DNA from: Streptomyces sp. L2
Lineage (GTDB): Bacteria > Actinomycetota > Actinomycetes > Streptomycetales > Streptomycetaceae
DNA length: 64,000 nucleotides
Assembly (NCBI RefSeq): GCF_004124325.1
Contig: NZ_QBDT01000001.1
Location: forward strand, 6,138,001-6,202,000
Direction: 5' to 3'
The translations under genes were made by a program, and so were the position numbers. Positions 15,967-25,280 of this stretch are shown one piece after another. The notes under the pieces are model-generated. The model was not told the DNA's origin. It saw only the letters and a program-made list of their open reading frames with translations, and made no database searches. The first letter of the stretch is position 1, and each line of letters starts with the position of its first letter.

Positions 15967-17550
15967 ATGGCGCGATTCAACACGCGTGCCGCCAAGGCAC
16001 AGCCCACCTCCGCGGTCACCACGACGGGCCGCGTCCTGCGGACCCACCAGGGCGGCCGCGGCCGGGAGCGCGACGCGCGCTCCGAGCTCTTCCTGCTCGC
16101 CGTCTCCAATTTCGTCGGGCGGGACACCTTCTACGAGAGCGGCGCCGACCGCGACGACCGGTTCACCCGCCTGCTCCGCGGCCTCGCCGTCAGCGACCCG
16201 TCCTGGACGGCCGGACTGCTGGCCTGGCTGCGCGGCGAGGGCAACATGCGCACGGCCTCGCTCGTCGGCGCCGCCGAGTACGTCCACGCCCGGCTGGCCG
16301 CCGGCGCGACCGACGGCCCGTCCAACCGGCAGGTCGTGGCCTCCGTGCTCCAGCGCCCGGACGAGCCCGGCGAGTTGCTCGCCTACTGGACGGCGACGTA
16401 CGGCCGTGCCGTCCCCAAGCCGGTCAAGCGGGGGATCGCCGACGCCGTACGGCGGCTGTACCACGCCAAGTCCCTGCTGAAGTACGACACCGCGTCCAAG
16501 GGCTACCGCTTCGGCGACATCCTCAACCTGGTGCACGCGGCTCCCGGCCCGGACAAGCCGTGGCAGGGCGAGCTGTTCCGGTACGCGCTCGACCGGCGGC
16601 ACAACCCGGACACCGCCGTGCCCCCGGCGTCGCTGCCGGTGCTCACCGCACACCGTGAGCTGATGGCACTGCCCGTCGAGGAGCGGCGGGCGGTCGTCAC
16701 GGCTCCCGGTGGCGCCGAGCGGCTGGCGGCGGCCGGGATCACCTGGGAGGCGCTGGCCGGCTGGCTGCAGGGGCCGATGGACCAGGCGGCCTGGGAGGCC
16801 GTCATCCCGTCCATGGGTCCGATGGCCCTCGTCCGCAACCTGCGGAACTTCGACGAGGCGGGCGTCTCGGACGAGGTCGCCGCACAGGTCGCGGCGAGCA
16901 TCAGCGACCCCGCGCAGGTGGCCCGCTCGCGGCAGTTCCCCTTCCGCTACCTGGCCGCCTACCGGCACGCGCCCTCGCTGCGCTGGTCCTACCCGCTGGA
17001 GCGGGCGCTCGGTCACTCGCTGGCCAACGTGCCCGCCCTGCCGGGCCGGACGCTGGTGCTCGTCGACCGGTCGGGCTCGATGTTCTGGTCGCCGGTGTCG
17101 GAGCGCTCGCAGCTGACCCGGGCCGACGCCGCGGCGATCTTCGGCACGGCCCTCGCGCTGCGGGCGGCGGACGCCGACCTCGTCGAGTTCGGCTCGACCA
17201 GCCGGGCGGTGGAGTTCCGCGCGGGCGAGTCGGTGCTGAAGATCCTGGAGCGCTTCGGGAACCTCGGTGGCACCGACACCACCGAGGCGGTGCGGCGGCA
17301 CTACGCGCGGCACGACCGGGTGCTGATCGTCACCGACGAGCAGTACGCGCCGAACCGGCACGGGGACCCGACGGCGCAGATCCCGGCCCATGTTCCGGTC
17401 TACACCTGGAACCTGGAGGGTTACCGCGCGGGCCACGGTCCCTCGGGCACCGGCAACCGGCACACCTTCGGCGGCCTCTCGGACGCGGCCTTCCGCATGG
17501 TGCCGCTCCTGGAGGCCGCGAAAAACGCCGAGTGGCCCTGGCAGCCGTGA
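15967..17550 (+). CDS. TROVE-domain Ro60-family RNA-binding protein (Rsr-like)
   Basis: A 527-residue bacterial Ro60 ortholog. The TROVE HEAT-repeat ring covers about residues 15-340, starting with the family sequence NTRAAKAQPTSAV. A von Willebrand A domain follows, with the MIDAS motif DRSGSM near residue 365 and a later GGTDTTEA. Ro60 proteins bind misfolded RNAs in the ring and Y RNAs on its outside. In bacteria (Deinococcus Rsr, Salmonella) they act with exoribonucleases, the Y RNA tethering Ro60 to PNPase. Two Y RNA-like genes directly upstream give matching partners. Its own terminator follows. Confidence 0.93.
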   Translation: MARFNTRAAKAQPTSAVTTTGRVLRTHQGGRGRERDARSELFLLAVSNFVGRDTFYESGADRDDRFTRLLRGLAVSDPSWTAGLLAWLRGEGNMRTASLVGAAEYVHARLAAGATDGPSNRQVVASVLQRPDEPGELLAYWTATYGRAVPKPVKRGIADAVRRLYHAKSLLKYDTASKGYRFGDILNLVHAAPGPDKPWQGELFRYALDRRHNPDTAVPPASLPVLTAHRELMALPVEERRAVVTAPGGAERLAAAGITWEALAGWLQGPMDQAAWEAVIPSMGPMALVRNLRNFDEAGVSDEVAAQVAASISDPAQVARSRQFPFRYLAAYRHAPSLRWSYPLERALGHSLANVPALPGRTLVLVDRSGSMFWSPVSERSQLTRADAAAIFGTALALRAADADLVEFGSTSRAVEFRAGESVLKILERFGNLGGTDTTEAVRRHYARHDRVLIVTDEQYAPNRHGDPTAQIPAHVPVYTWNLEGYRAGHGPSGTGNRHTFGGLSDAAFRMVPLLEAAKNAEWPWQP

Positions 17551-17556
17551 ACTGCC

Positions 17557-17594
17557 GGCCCGCCCCCGGCACCACGGCCGGCCGGGGGCGGGCC
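17557..17594. terminator. Bidirectional terminator after Ro60 gene
   Basis: A perfect 14-base-pair stem (17557-17570 with 17581-17594) closes a 10-base loop, between the convergent Ro60 and TerD genes. Confidence 0.85.
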
Positions 17595-17656
17595 ACGCTC
17601 ACCGAATTCAGCTGCGGTCAGCCACAGCGGACCCGCAGTTGAAGTCGGCGGCCCGC

Positions 17657-18832
17657 CTACAGTGCACGGGCCCCCGGGTCGACCATGTTGCGGACGGTTC
17701 GGGCCTTCACGAAGTCGCCCAGGGCCGTCATGTCCCACTCGCCGGAGAACTGGCGGACCAGCTTGGCCATCAGGACGCCTGTCTGGGCCTCGGCGTTGGT
17801 GAGGTCGAAGCGGACCAGTTCCTCGCCGGTGGCGGCGTCGAGGAGGCGGCAGTAGGCCTTGGCGACCTCCGTGAACTTCTGGCCGGAGAAGGAGTTCACC
17901 GTGAAGACCAGGCCGGTGACCTCCTGGGGGAGGCGGCCCAGGTCGACGGTGATGACCTCGTCGTCGCCCCCGCCCTCGCCGGTGAGGTTGTCGCCGGAGT
18001 GCCTGACCGCGCCGCCCAGGATCGACAGCTTGCCGAAGTAGCAGCTGTCGATGGCGTTGCGCTGCGGGCCGTAGGCGATGACCGAGGCGTCGAGGTCGAT
18101 GTCCTTGCCGCGGAACGCGGGCTCCCAGCCGAGGCCCATCTGGACCTGGCTGAGCAGCGGCTGTCCGCCCTTGACCAGCGACACGGTCTGCTTCTTCTGG
18201 AGGCTGACCCGCCCCTTGTCCAGGTTGATCTTCCCGGCGCCCGGAGCGGGTGCGGCCGGCGCCGGCGGGGCCGCCGGGACCGGCGGAGCCGCCGGCTGCG
18301 GTGCGGCCACCGGCTGCGGCGCCGCGGCCGGTTCCTCCACCGTCACGCCGAAGTCGGTCGCGATGCCGGCCAGCCCGTTGGCGTACCCCTGGCCGACCGC
18401 CCGGGCCTTCCACTGGCCGTTGCGGCGGTAGATCTCCACGATGACCAGCGCGGTCTCCGCGCCGAGCTGCGGCGGGGTGAACAGGCCGAGGACCGAGCCG
18501 TCGGCCGCGTCCCGGATCGTGGCCGTCGGCTCGATGCCCTGGAAGGTCTGGCCCTGCGCGTCGGGGCTCGCGGTGACGACGATCTTCTCGATGTCCGGCG
18601 GCACGGCCGCGGTGTCCACCGTGATCGCGTCCGGCCCGGCACCGCCGCCGGACCGGTACGTCACGCCCGGCCCGGCCGGCTGGTTGTAGAAGATGAAGTC
18701 GTCGTCGGAGCGCACCTTGCCGTCGGCGGTGAGCAGCAGGCTCGACACGTCGAGCCGCACCGGCGCGGCGACGTCCACCGTCACGCGGGCGGCCGACAGA
18801 GGGATGTTCGAGCCAGGGGTCATAGCTGTCAT
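17657..18832 (-). CDS. Double TerD-domain tellurium/stress resistance protein
   Basis: A 391-residue protein with two TerD domains, about residues 1-165 and 205-385, joined by an Ala/Pro-rich linker. The calcium-binding segments are seen as VRSDDDFIFYNQP and GEGGGDDEVITVDL, and a GIATDFGVTVEEP end marks the first domain. TerD proteins bind calcium and act in tellurite, phage and envelope stress responses and in Streptomyces development. ATG 18832 is taken; a second ATG at 18823 is equally possible, as neither has a clear ribosome site. Confidence 0.87.
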   Translation of the reverse strand: MTAMTPGSNIPLSAARVTVDVAAPVRLDVSSLLLTADGKVRSDDDFIFYNQPAGPGVTYRSGGGAGPDAITVDTAAVPPDIEKIVVTASPDAQGQTFQGIEPTATIRDAADGSVLGLFTPPQLGAETALVIVEIYRRNGQWKARAVGQGYANGLAGIATDFGVTVEEPAAAPQPVAAPQPAAPPVPAAPPAPAAPAPGAGKINLDKGRVSLQKKQTVSLVKGGQPLLSQVQMGLGWEPAFRGKDIDLDASVIAYGPQRNAIDSCYFGKLSILGGAVRHSGDNLTGEGGGDDEVITVDLGRLPQEVTGLVFTVNSFSGQKFTEVAKAYCRLLDAATGEELVRFDLTNAEAQTGVLMAKLVRQFSGEWDMTALGDFVKARTVRNMVDPGARAL

Positions 18833-18950
18833 GCCGGGTGAACGAACGACATCACTTTGCCGTTCCCTTACCGCCGGGCCACCCGCGAACCGTCCCCCGA
18901 TCGGCGCAGACCGCCCCGGTACAGCACCGCCCGGTTCGGGCCACCCCCGC

Positions 18951-19940
18951 TCAGGGCACCACCACGATCTTGCGTCCCACGCCCGCCGCGAACTGCTCCA
19001 GCGCCTGCGGGTAGCGCTCCAGCGGGATGCGGTCGCTGATGAACACCTCCGCGTCCAGCACCCCGTTCGCGAACAGTTCCGCGGCCCGCTCGAAGCTGTG
19101 CAGGACGGCCATGGAGCCGGTGATGGTGATCTCCTGGTTGTAGATGCGGTACGGGTCGATCGTCACCCGGGTCGCGTAGTCGGCGACGCCGAACTGCAGG
19201 AACGTGCCGGCCTTGGCGACCCGGTCCAGGCCGTCCTGGATCGCGGCCGCGTTGCCCGTGGCGTCGACGACGACGTCCCAGCCCTGCGGCCGGTCCAGTT
19301 CGTCCGCCCCGGTGGCCGCGCCGGAGACGCCGAGCCTGCGGGCCGTCTCCAGGCGGGCCGGGTTGACGTCGACCATCTCCACGCTCGCCGAGCCGGTGCG
19401 CTTGGCCAGCTCCAGCATCATCAGGCCCATGGTCCCGGAGCCGTAGATCAGCACGTGGGCGCCGAGCCGGGACTGCAGCACGTCGTAGCCGCGGACCGCG
19501 CAGGACAGGGGCTCGACGAGGGCCGCGTCCTCGGTGCGGACGTGCTCGGGGAGCCGTACGCAGTTGGCGACGGGGGCGACCGCGTAGCGGGCCGCGCCGC
19601 CGGCCGTGGTCACGCCGATCGCGGCCCAGCGCTCGCACAGGTTGTTGTGCCCGGTGCGGCAGTGCCGGCACTCGTAGCAGTACAGGGAGGGGTCGACGGC
19701 CACCCGGTCGCCGGCCGCGAGTTCGGTGACCTGGGTGCCGACCCCGACGACCGTGCCCGCGAACTCGTGCCCGGGGACGATGGGCAGCTTGGGCGCGAAC
19801 TCGCCCTGGAGGATGTGCAGATCGGTGCCGCACAGACCGCAGGCGGCCACCTCGACGACGACCTCGCGGGGCCCTGGCGTCGGGTCCGGGACCTCGGTGA
19901 CGACGGCGCGGCCCACGGACTCGATGACGGCGGCCTTCAT
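18951..19940 (-). CDS. Zinc-dependent sugar-alcohol dehydrogenase
   Basis: A 329-residue medium-chain dehydrogenase, close to sorbitol/threonine dehydrogenases. Catalytic zinc ligands appear in GLCGTDLH and GHEFAGTV; four structural-zinc cysteines lie in CYECRHCRTGHNNLCE; the cofactor site is the GSGTMGLMMLELAK Rossmann loop. Last gene of the sugar-alcohol ABC operon; the start overlaps the permease stop by four bases. It probably oxidises the imported polyol to a ketose; the exact polyol is inferred, not shown. Confidence 0.88.
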   Translation of the reverse strand: MKAAVIESVGRAVVTEVPDPTPGPREVVVEVAACGLCGTDLHILQGEFAPKLPIVPGHEFAGTVVGVGTQVTELAAGDRVAVDPSLYCYECRHCRTGHNNLCERWAAIGVTTAGGAARYAVAPVANCVRLPEHVRTEDAALVEPLSCAVRGYDVLQSRLGAHVLIYGSGTMGLMMLELAKRTGSASVEMVDVNPARLETARRLGVSGAATGADELDRPQGWDVVVDATGNAAAIQDGLDRVAKAGTFLQFGVADYATRVTIDPYRIYNQEITITGSMAVLHSFERAAELFANGVLDAEVFISDRIPLERYPQALEQFAAGVGRKIVVVP

Positions 19941-20782
19941 TTCACGGCTCCCAACGACAGGCCCTGGACCAGCTTGTCCTGGGCGGCGAACCCCGCGGCG
20001 AGCACCGGCAGGGAGATGACGAGCGACGCGGCGCACACCTTGGCCAGGAACAGGCCCTGGCTGGTGATGAAGCCGGTCAGGAAGACGGGGGCCGTCTCGG
20101 CCACCACGCCGGTCAGCACGCGCGCGAACAGCAGTTCGTTCCAGCTGAAGATGAAGCAGATCAGGGCGGTGGCCGCGATGCCCGGCAGGGCGATCGGCGC
20201 GACCACGCGCGCGAGGACCGTCGGCAGCCGGGCGCCGTCCACCGTCGCCGCCTCGATGACGGCGACCGGCACCTCGGCGAGGAAGGACTGCATCATCCAC
20301 ACCGCGATCGGCAGGTTCATGGAGGTGTAGAGGATGACCAGCAGCCAGATGTTGTCGAGCATCCCGGCGTTCTTGGCGAACAGGTAGATCGGCAGCAGGC
20401 CCGCCACGGCGGGGAGCATCTTGGTGGACAGGAAGAAGAACAGCACGTTGGTCCACTTGCGGACCGGGCGGATCGACAGGGCGTACGCCGCCGGGAAGGC
20501 CAGCAGCAGGACGAGGGCCGTCGACGCCACCGAGGCGACCGCCGAGTTGATCAGCGCGGGCCAGGGGCTCGCCCCGCCGCCGGTGCCGAAGAACTCGCGG
20601 TAGCCGTCCAGGGTGAGGGAGGCCGTGAAGGACGGCGGGTTGGTCGCCGCGTCGCTCTCCGAGTGGAAGGACGTCAGCGCCATCCAGGCGATGGGCAGGA
20701 AGAACAGGATGCCGGCCAGCCAGGCCACCAGGCCCAGACCGAGTCCGCCGCGCGCTCTGCGCCGAGGCGATGCGGTGCTCAT
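19937..20782 (-). CDS. ABC sugar transporter permease (MalG-type)
   Basis: A 281-residue inner-membrane protein with six predicted helices. The EAA loop is EAATVDGARLPTVLARVVAPIALPG. It pairs with the MalF-type permease encoded just before it (ATGA overlap). The operon lacks an ATPase gene; Streptomyces sugar importers of this type use the shared ATPase MsiK. Confidence 0.92.
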   Translation of the reverse strand: MSTASPRRRARGGLGLGLVAWLAGILFFLPIAWMALTSFHSESDAATNPPSFTASLTLDGYREFFGTGGGASPWPALINSAVASVASTALVLLLAFPAAYALSIRPVRKWTNVLFFFLSTKMLPAVAGLLPIYLFAKNAGMLDNIWLLVILYTSMNLPIAVWMMQSFLAEVPVAVIEAATVDGARLPTVLARVVAPIALPGIAATALICFIFSWNELLFARVLTGVVAETAPVFLTGFITSQGLFLAKVCAASLVISLPVLAAGFAAQDKLVQGLSLGAVK

Positions 20783-21717
20783 GCGCGGGACACCTCCTCG
20801 CGGAACAGGGACGACACCACGCGCAGGGCGAAGGTCGCGATGACGATCGAGCCGATGACCACCAGGACCCCGGCCGCCGAGGCGAGGCCGTTCTCGTGGG
20901 CCTGGTAGAAGCTCTGGTAGACGGTGTAGGGCAGGTTCGCCGTGCCCAGGCCGCCGGACGTGATCGTGAAGACCGCGTCGAAGTTCTGCACGATGTAGAT
21001 CGAGCCCAGCAGGGCGCCGAGTTCGAGGTAGCGGCGCAGATGGGGCAGGGTCAGGTGGCGGAAGATCTGCCAGTCGTTCGCGCCGTCGACCCGGGCGGCC
21101 TCGATCTGCTGCTGGTCGCGGCTCTGCAGGCCGGCCAGCAGGATCAGCATCATGAACGGCGTCCACTGCCACACCAGGGAGGCCTCGACGGCGAGCAGCG
21201 GGGTGTTGGAGATCCAGTCCGGCTGGGGACCGCCCACATAGTGCAACAGCCCGTTGAACAGGCCGTATTCGGGGTTGTAGAGCACGTGCTTCCAGAGCAG
21301 GGCGGCGGCCACGGGGACCACCAGGAAGGGCGCGATGAGCAGGGTGCGCACGATGCCCCGGCCGCGGAACCGCCGGTCCAGCAGCAGCGCCAGCGCCAGG
21401 CCCAGGACCAGGCTGGCCAGCACCACGCCGACGGTGAGCAGCACGGTCGTCCACACCGAGTGGCGCAGGTCGGCGTCGGTGAGTACCTGCTGGTAGTTGT
21501 CGAGGCCGGTGAAGCGGCGGGCCTTGGGGTAGAGGGCGTTCCAGTCGAAGAAGGAGATCACCAGCGTGGCCACGAAGGGCAGCTGGGTCACCACGATCAT
21601 GAAGACCAGGGCGGGCAGGAGCGGGGCCCGGGTGGCCCAGGCGCGCAGCCGGGCCGAGGGCTGTTTCAGTGCTCTCACGGGGGTCGCGGCCACGGGGGCC
21701 GTGGTCGTCGCTGTCAT
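20779..21717 (-). CDS. ABC sugar transporter permease (MalF-type)
   Basis: A 312-residue membrane protein with six helices and the EAA loop IEAARVDGANDWQIFRHLTLPHL. Forms the channel with the MalG-type partner. Start ATG 21717 overlaps the stop of the binding-protein gene. The family groups with sorbitol/mannitol importers, consistent with the dehydrogenase at the end of the operon. Confidence 0.92.
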   Translation of the reverse strand: MTATTTAPVAATPVRALKQPSARLRAWATRAPLLPALVFMIVVTQLPFVATLVISFFDWNALYPKARRFTGLDNYQQVLTDADLRHSVWTTVLLTVGVVLASLVLGLALALLLDRRFRGRGIVRTLLIAPFLVVPVAAALLWKHVLYNPEYGLFNGLLHYVGGPQPDWISNTPLLAVEASLVWQWTPFMMLILLAGLQSRDQQQIEAARVDGANDWQIFRHLTLPHLRRYLELGALLGSIYIVQNFDAVFTITSGGLGTANLPYTVYQSFYQAHENGLASAAGVLVVIGSIVIATFALRVVSSLFREEVSRA

Positions 21718-23087
21718 CGTCCCTCGTACTCCTTGGAGATCTTCTCTGCGAGTGCCTGCGACTTGTTCAGGGCCGACTCGACGGACTGGCGTCCGGCGAT
21801 GGCCGAGCTGATCTCCTGGGAGACCTTGGTGCCGAGGTCGGTGAACTCGGGGATGCCGACGAACTGGATGCCGGGCGCGGGCCGCGGCTGTACGCCGGGG
21901 TCGTTCGGGCGGGCGTTCTCGATGGACTCCTTGGTCATCTCCTGGAACGCGGCGGCCGACTTGCGGTAGTCGGCGTTGCCGTAGGTGGAGGCGCGCTTGC
22001 CGGCGGGGACGTCCGGCCAGCCGCTGGTCCGGCCGACCAGTTGCTCGTAGCCCTTGCCGGACGCCCAGGAGACGAACTTCCAGGCCTTGTCGGGGTTGTG
22101 GGAGGCCTTCTGGATGCCCCAGGCCCAGGTGTAGAGCCAGCCGGAGGACTTCGTCTTCTCGACGGGCGCGGGGGCGTAGCCGAGCTTGCCCTTGACCGGT
22201 GAGCCGGCGGCCTCCAGCAGGCCGGCCGCGCTGGTGGCGTCGTACCACATGGCGACCTTGCCCTGGGTCATGTCGTTCAGGCACTCGGCGAAGCCGGACT
22301 GGGCGGCGCCGGACTCGCCGTGCTGCCGTACCAGGTCGACATAGAACTTCGTCGCCTTGACGAACTCGGGGGAGTTCAGGTGGGCGTGCCACTTCGTGTC
22401 GAACCAGGTGCCGCCGAAGGTGTTGACCACGGTGGTGAGCGGTGCCATCAGCTCGCCCCAGCCGGGCAGTCCGCGCAGGCAGATGCCCTTCATACCGGGC
22501 CGGGCGCCGTCCGCCTTCGCGGCGAGGCCGGCGACCTGCTGCCAGGTCGGGTGGGCGGGCATGGTCAGGCCCTTCGCGGCGAACAGGTCCTTGCGGTACA
22601 TCAGGAACGACGACTCGCCGTAGAAGGGCTGCCCGTAGAGCTTGCCGTCGTCCGCGGTGAGGGACTGGCGCATCGGCTTGAGGACGTCCTGCTCGTCGTA
22701 CGAGGGGTCCTTGGCGACGTAGGAGTCCATCTCGTGCAGCCAGCCGTTGCGGGCGTAGATCGGTATCTCGTAGTTGGACAGGGTGGCCACGTCGTACTGG
22801 CCGGCCTGGTTGGCGAAGTCCTGGCTGATCTTGTCGCGGACGTCGTTCTCGGGCAGGACGGTGAAGTTGACCTTGATGCCGGTCTCTTTGGTGAAGTGGG
22901 CGGCGGTGAGCTTCTGCAACTCGGTCATCTGGGGGTTGTTGACCATCAGCACGTTGATCGAGTCGCCGCCGGAACCGGTCCCGCCCGCGCCGGCCCAGCA
23001 GCCGGAGAGCAGCGGGGCGAGCAGCGTCCCCGCGGCGGCCGCGGCGAGTGTGGCCCGCGGTGGCCGCCGTCGGTTCGGGATGCGCAT
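21714..23087 (-). CDS. Sugar(-alcohol) ABC transporter substrate-binding lipoprotein
   Basis: A 457-residue extracellular binding protein of the MalE-like cluster. A lipoprotein signal ends at LLSGC (cysteine near residue 30), with a Gly/Ser linker behind it. The mature part begins INVLMVNNPQMTELQKLT, like polyol-binding proteins of the SmoE type. It delivers substrate to the two permeases encoded downstream. Its gene starts 107 bases after the DeoR gene, so they may share a transcript. Confidence 0.9.
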   Translation of the reverse strand: MRIPNRRRPPRATLAAAAAGTLLAPLLSGCWAGAGGTGSGGDSINVLMVNNPQMTELQKLTAAHFTKETGIKVNFTVLPENDVRDKISQDFANQAGQYDVATLSNYEIPIYARNGWLHEMDSYVAKDPSYDEQDVLKPMRQSLTADDGKLYGQPFYGESSFLMYRKDLFAAKGLTMPAHPTWQQVAGLAAKADGARPGMKGICLRGLPGWGELMAPLTTVVNTFGGTWFDTKWHAHLNSPEFVKATKFYVDLVRQHGESGAAQSGFAECLNDMTQGKVAMWYDATSAAGLLEAAGSPVKGKLGYAPAPVEKTKSSGWLYTWAWGIQKASHNPDKAWKFVSWASGKGYEQLVGRTSGWPDVPAGKRASTYGNADYRKSAAAFQEMTKESIENARPNDPGVQPRPAPGIQFVGIPEFTDLGTKVSQEISSAIAGRQSVESALNKSQALAEKISKEYEGR

Positions 23088-23194
23088 GGATCGCTCCTGG
23101 GTACGTGAGGGAGACGGGGGAGGTAAGTGGAGTTAGGCGGATATAAGGGGCGGTCAGGGGCGGGGTGTGCCCCTGCGGGCGGTGAGTCGGTGGG

Positions 23195-23965
23195 TCAGAC
23201 CCGGATGACCTGCGGGCCCAGCAGGGAGTAGCGGTGGGCCTCGGCCGTCGGGAGCAGGGTGCTGGTCACGATCGCCTCCAGGGCGCCGACCTCGGCGAAC
23301 CGGCAGAAGCTGACCGCCCCGAACTTGGTGTGCACGCCCGCGAAGACGGTGCGCCGGGCCGCACGCACGGCCTGCGTCTTGACGTCGCTCACGGCGGGGT
23401 CCGGGGTGGTCAGGCCGTGTTCGCGGGAGATGCCGTTGGCGCCGATGAAGGCGAGGTCGAGGACGAAGCCGGAGAGCATCTTCGTCGTCCAGTGGTCGAC
23501 GGTGGCCAGCGTCCCGGAGCGGACCCGGCCGCCGAGCAGGAGCACCTGGATGTTCCCGGCCTCGGCGAGGCCGCCCGCGACCGGCAGGGACGCCGTGACC
23601 ACGGTCAGCGCGCGGTCCCTCGGCAGAGCCTCGGCGATGAGCTGCGGGGTGAAGCCCTCGTCGACGAAGACCGTCTCGGCGTCCCCGAGCAGCTCGGCCG
23701 CGGCGGCCGCGATCCTGCGCTTCTCGGGCACGTGGCTGGTGGCCCGGACGGCGAGCGTGGTCTCGAATCCGGCGCTCTCCACCGGGTAGGCGCCGCCGTG
23801 GGTGCGCCGGATGAGCCCGTGGTCCTCCAGGGCGCGCAGATCGCGCCGTACGGTCTCCTTGGCCACGCCCAGCTCGGCGGCGAGCGCGGTGACGTCGACG
23901 GATCCGGTGGCGCGCGCCGCCCGCACGATGTCGCGCTGGCGTTCCTCCGCCGTCCTCGTCCTCAT
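23195..23965 (-). CDS. DeoR-family regulator of the sugar-alcohol operon
   Basis: A 256-residue DeoR repressor. The N-terminal HTH (VDVTALAAELGVAKETVRRDLRAL) is at residues 22-45, and the C-terminal DeoRC sugar-phosphate sensor domain carries DEGFTPQLIAEAL and GANGIS. These regulators respond to phosphorylated sugars. It is upstream of, and on the same strand as, the ABC operon, which is the likely target. Confidence 0.9.
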   Translation of the reverse strand: MRTRTAEERQRDIVRAARATGSVDVTALAAELGVAKETVRRDLRALEDHGLIRRTHGGAYPVESAGFETTLAVRATSHVPEKRRIAAAAAELLGDAETVFVDEGFTPQLIAEALPRDRALTVVTASLPVAGGLAEAGNIQVLLLGGRVRSGTLATVDHWTTKMLSGFVLDLAFIGANGISREHGLTTPDPAVSDVKTQAVRAARRTVFAGVHTKFGAVSFCRFAEVGALEAIVTSTLLPTAEAHRYSLLGPQVIRV

Positions 23966-24324
23966 GATCGTCACCCACTTCCCGCGGAACTGCCCGTTCG
24001 GGCTCCTGGGGGAAGTTCTACAGTGGGGCGGCGGCGCTGACCAGGTCTGTTGCGGGCCCGATACTGCCCGTATGGGCCCGTTCGCGGCGCGGTGTGCCCG
24101 GCGCGGACCTGCGGGGCTGCCGGGCGGGGAGTGCGAGCGGGCTGCCCGGATGCCCGGATACGGTGGCGGGCGGGACCGTCCGGTGCCCGCCCGCACGCGT
24201 GAGCGATCGTTTCGAGCCGTAGCCGTAGCCGTAGCCGTAGCCGTAGCCGTAGCCGTAGCCGTAGCCGTAGCCGTAGCCGTAGCCGTAGCCGCCCCGCCGC
24301 GGGCGGAGGGGTCTCGGCCGGGCG
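23966..24324. other. Non-coding stretch with hexanucleotide repeat
   Basis: These 359 bases separate the DeoR gene from the end of the uronate dehydrogenase-like gene. They hold the DeoR promoter region and the GCCGTA tandem repeat. I see no credible gene: reading frames crossing it lack codon bias and start sites. Confidence 0.6.
24216..24290. repeat. GCCGTA hexanucleotide microsatellite
   Basis: Twelve and a half perfect copies of GCCGTA in tandem (75 bases). It is non-coding, 35 bases past the end of the minus-strand dehydrogenase-like gene. Such a tract is prone to slippage, so its copy number should vary between strains. Confidence 0.97.
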
Positions 24325-25134
24325 TCAGTACGGCCAGATCGGCGGGTCGGTCACGAAGTGCCCGCCCAGGTGGCTGTGGGCCGGGTCCGCGGGGTCCAGC
24401 TCGCCCTGCTCGGCGATCAGCTTCTCCGCGTACGGCTCGGAGTCGTCCCGGGGCTCGTACCCGAGCGCCCGCGCGCTCGTCAGGTCCCACCACAGGCGGG
24501 TGTTGGCCGAGGAGCCGTAGACCACGGTGTGGCCGACGCCCTCGGCGGTCAGGGCCGCGTGGAAGAGGCGGGCGCCGTCGGCGGGGCTCATCCACACCGA
24601 CAGCATCCGCACGCTGGTCGGCTCGGGGAAGCAGGAGCCGATGCGCACGGAGACGGTCTCCAGCCCGTGCTTGTCCCAGTAGAACTGGGCGAGGTCCTCG
24701 CCGAAGGACTTCGACAGGCCGTAGAAGGTGTCGGGGCGGCGCGGGGTGTCGACCGGGATCAGCGGCTCGCCCGCGCGCGGGGCGGGGGTGAAGCCGACGG
24801 CGTGGTTGGAGGAGGCGAAGACGATCCGCCGCACGCCCTCCTGCCGGGCGGCCTCGTAGAGGTGCTGGGTGCCCTCGATGTTCGACGCGAGGATCTTCTC
24901 GAAGGGCGCTTCCAGGGAGATGCCGGCGAGGTGGATGATCGCGTCCGTGCCGCGCACGGCCGCGCGCAGGGCGTCCATGTCGGCGAGGTCCGCGGTGACG
25001 GCGTCCGGCGCGCCCTCGACGGGACGCACGTCGAACAGGCGCAGCGTGTAGCCGTACTCCGGCAGCAGGGACCGCATCAGGGTGCCGAGGCCGCCGGCGG
25101 CGCCGGTGAGCAGGACGGTGCGGGGAGCGGGCAT
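24325..25134 (-). CDS. NAD-dependent epimerase/dehydratase, uronate dehydrogenase-like
   Basis: A 269-residue short-chain dehydrogenase of the extended type. The NAD loop is LLTGAAGGLGTLM (residues 7-19) and the catalytic YxxxK is YGLSKSFGED. The pattern ASSNHAVGF and the SVWMSPADGARLF segment match uronate dehydrogenases, which oxidise glucuronate or galacturonate to aldarolactones. ATG 25134 is chosen for its ribosome site (AAGGAG). Transcribed from a strong promoter that mirrors that of the divergent gene, suggesting joint control. Confidence 0.82.
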   Translation of the reverse strand: MPAPRTVLLTGAAGGLGTLMRSLLPEYGYTLRLFDVRPVEGAPDAVTADLADMDALRAAVRGTDAIIHLAGISLEAPFEKILASNIEGTQHLYEAARQEGVRRIVFASSNHAVGFTPAPRAGEPLIPVDTPRRPDTFYGLSKSFGEDLAQFYWDKHGLETVSVRIGSCFPEPTSVRMLSVWMSPADGARLFHAALTAEGVGHTVVYGSSANTRLWWDLTSARALGYEPRDDSEPYAEKLIAEQGELDPADPAHSHLGGHFVTDPPIWPY

Positions 25135-25156
25135 CCTCGGTTCTCCTTGTGGCCAG

Positions 25157-25176
25157 CATTCACATACATGCACACG
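25157..25176 (-). promoter_or_regulatory. Mirror operator copy next to uronate dehydrogenase-like gene
   Basis: CATTCACATACATGCACACG on the plus strand. The inverted copy at 25278-25297 matches it at 16 of 20 positions. It sits just downstream of the -10 of the minus-strand promoter, where a repressor would block transcription. Confidence 0.5.
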
Positions 25177-25202
25177 CTAGGGAGCCGCCCCGGCGGCGTC
25201 AA
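25174..25202 (-). promoter_or_regulatory. Promoter of the uronate dehydrogenase-like gene
   Basis: On the minus strand TTGACG (25202-25197), a 17-base spacer and TAGCGT (25179-25174). It is nearly identical to the divergent promoter at 25252-25280. Confidence 0.65.
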
Positions 25203-25251
25203 GTGTCGCGCGCGCCAGGGCGTTTCGCTCACCCAGGGCCCACAGGGCCGC

Positions 25252-25280
25252 TTGACCTGCCGTACGGGGCCCCGTAGCGT
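25252..25280 (+). promoter_or_regulatory. Promoter of the divergent unknown gene
   Basis: TTGACC (25252-25257), a 17-base spacer and TAGCGT (25275-25280). The expected start point is near 25287, giving a leader of about 40 bases before the GTG at 25326. Confidence 0.65.
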
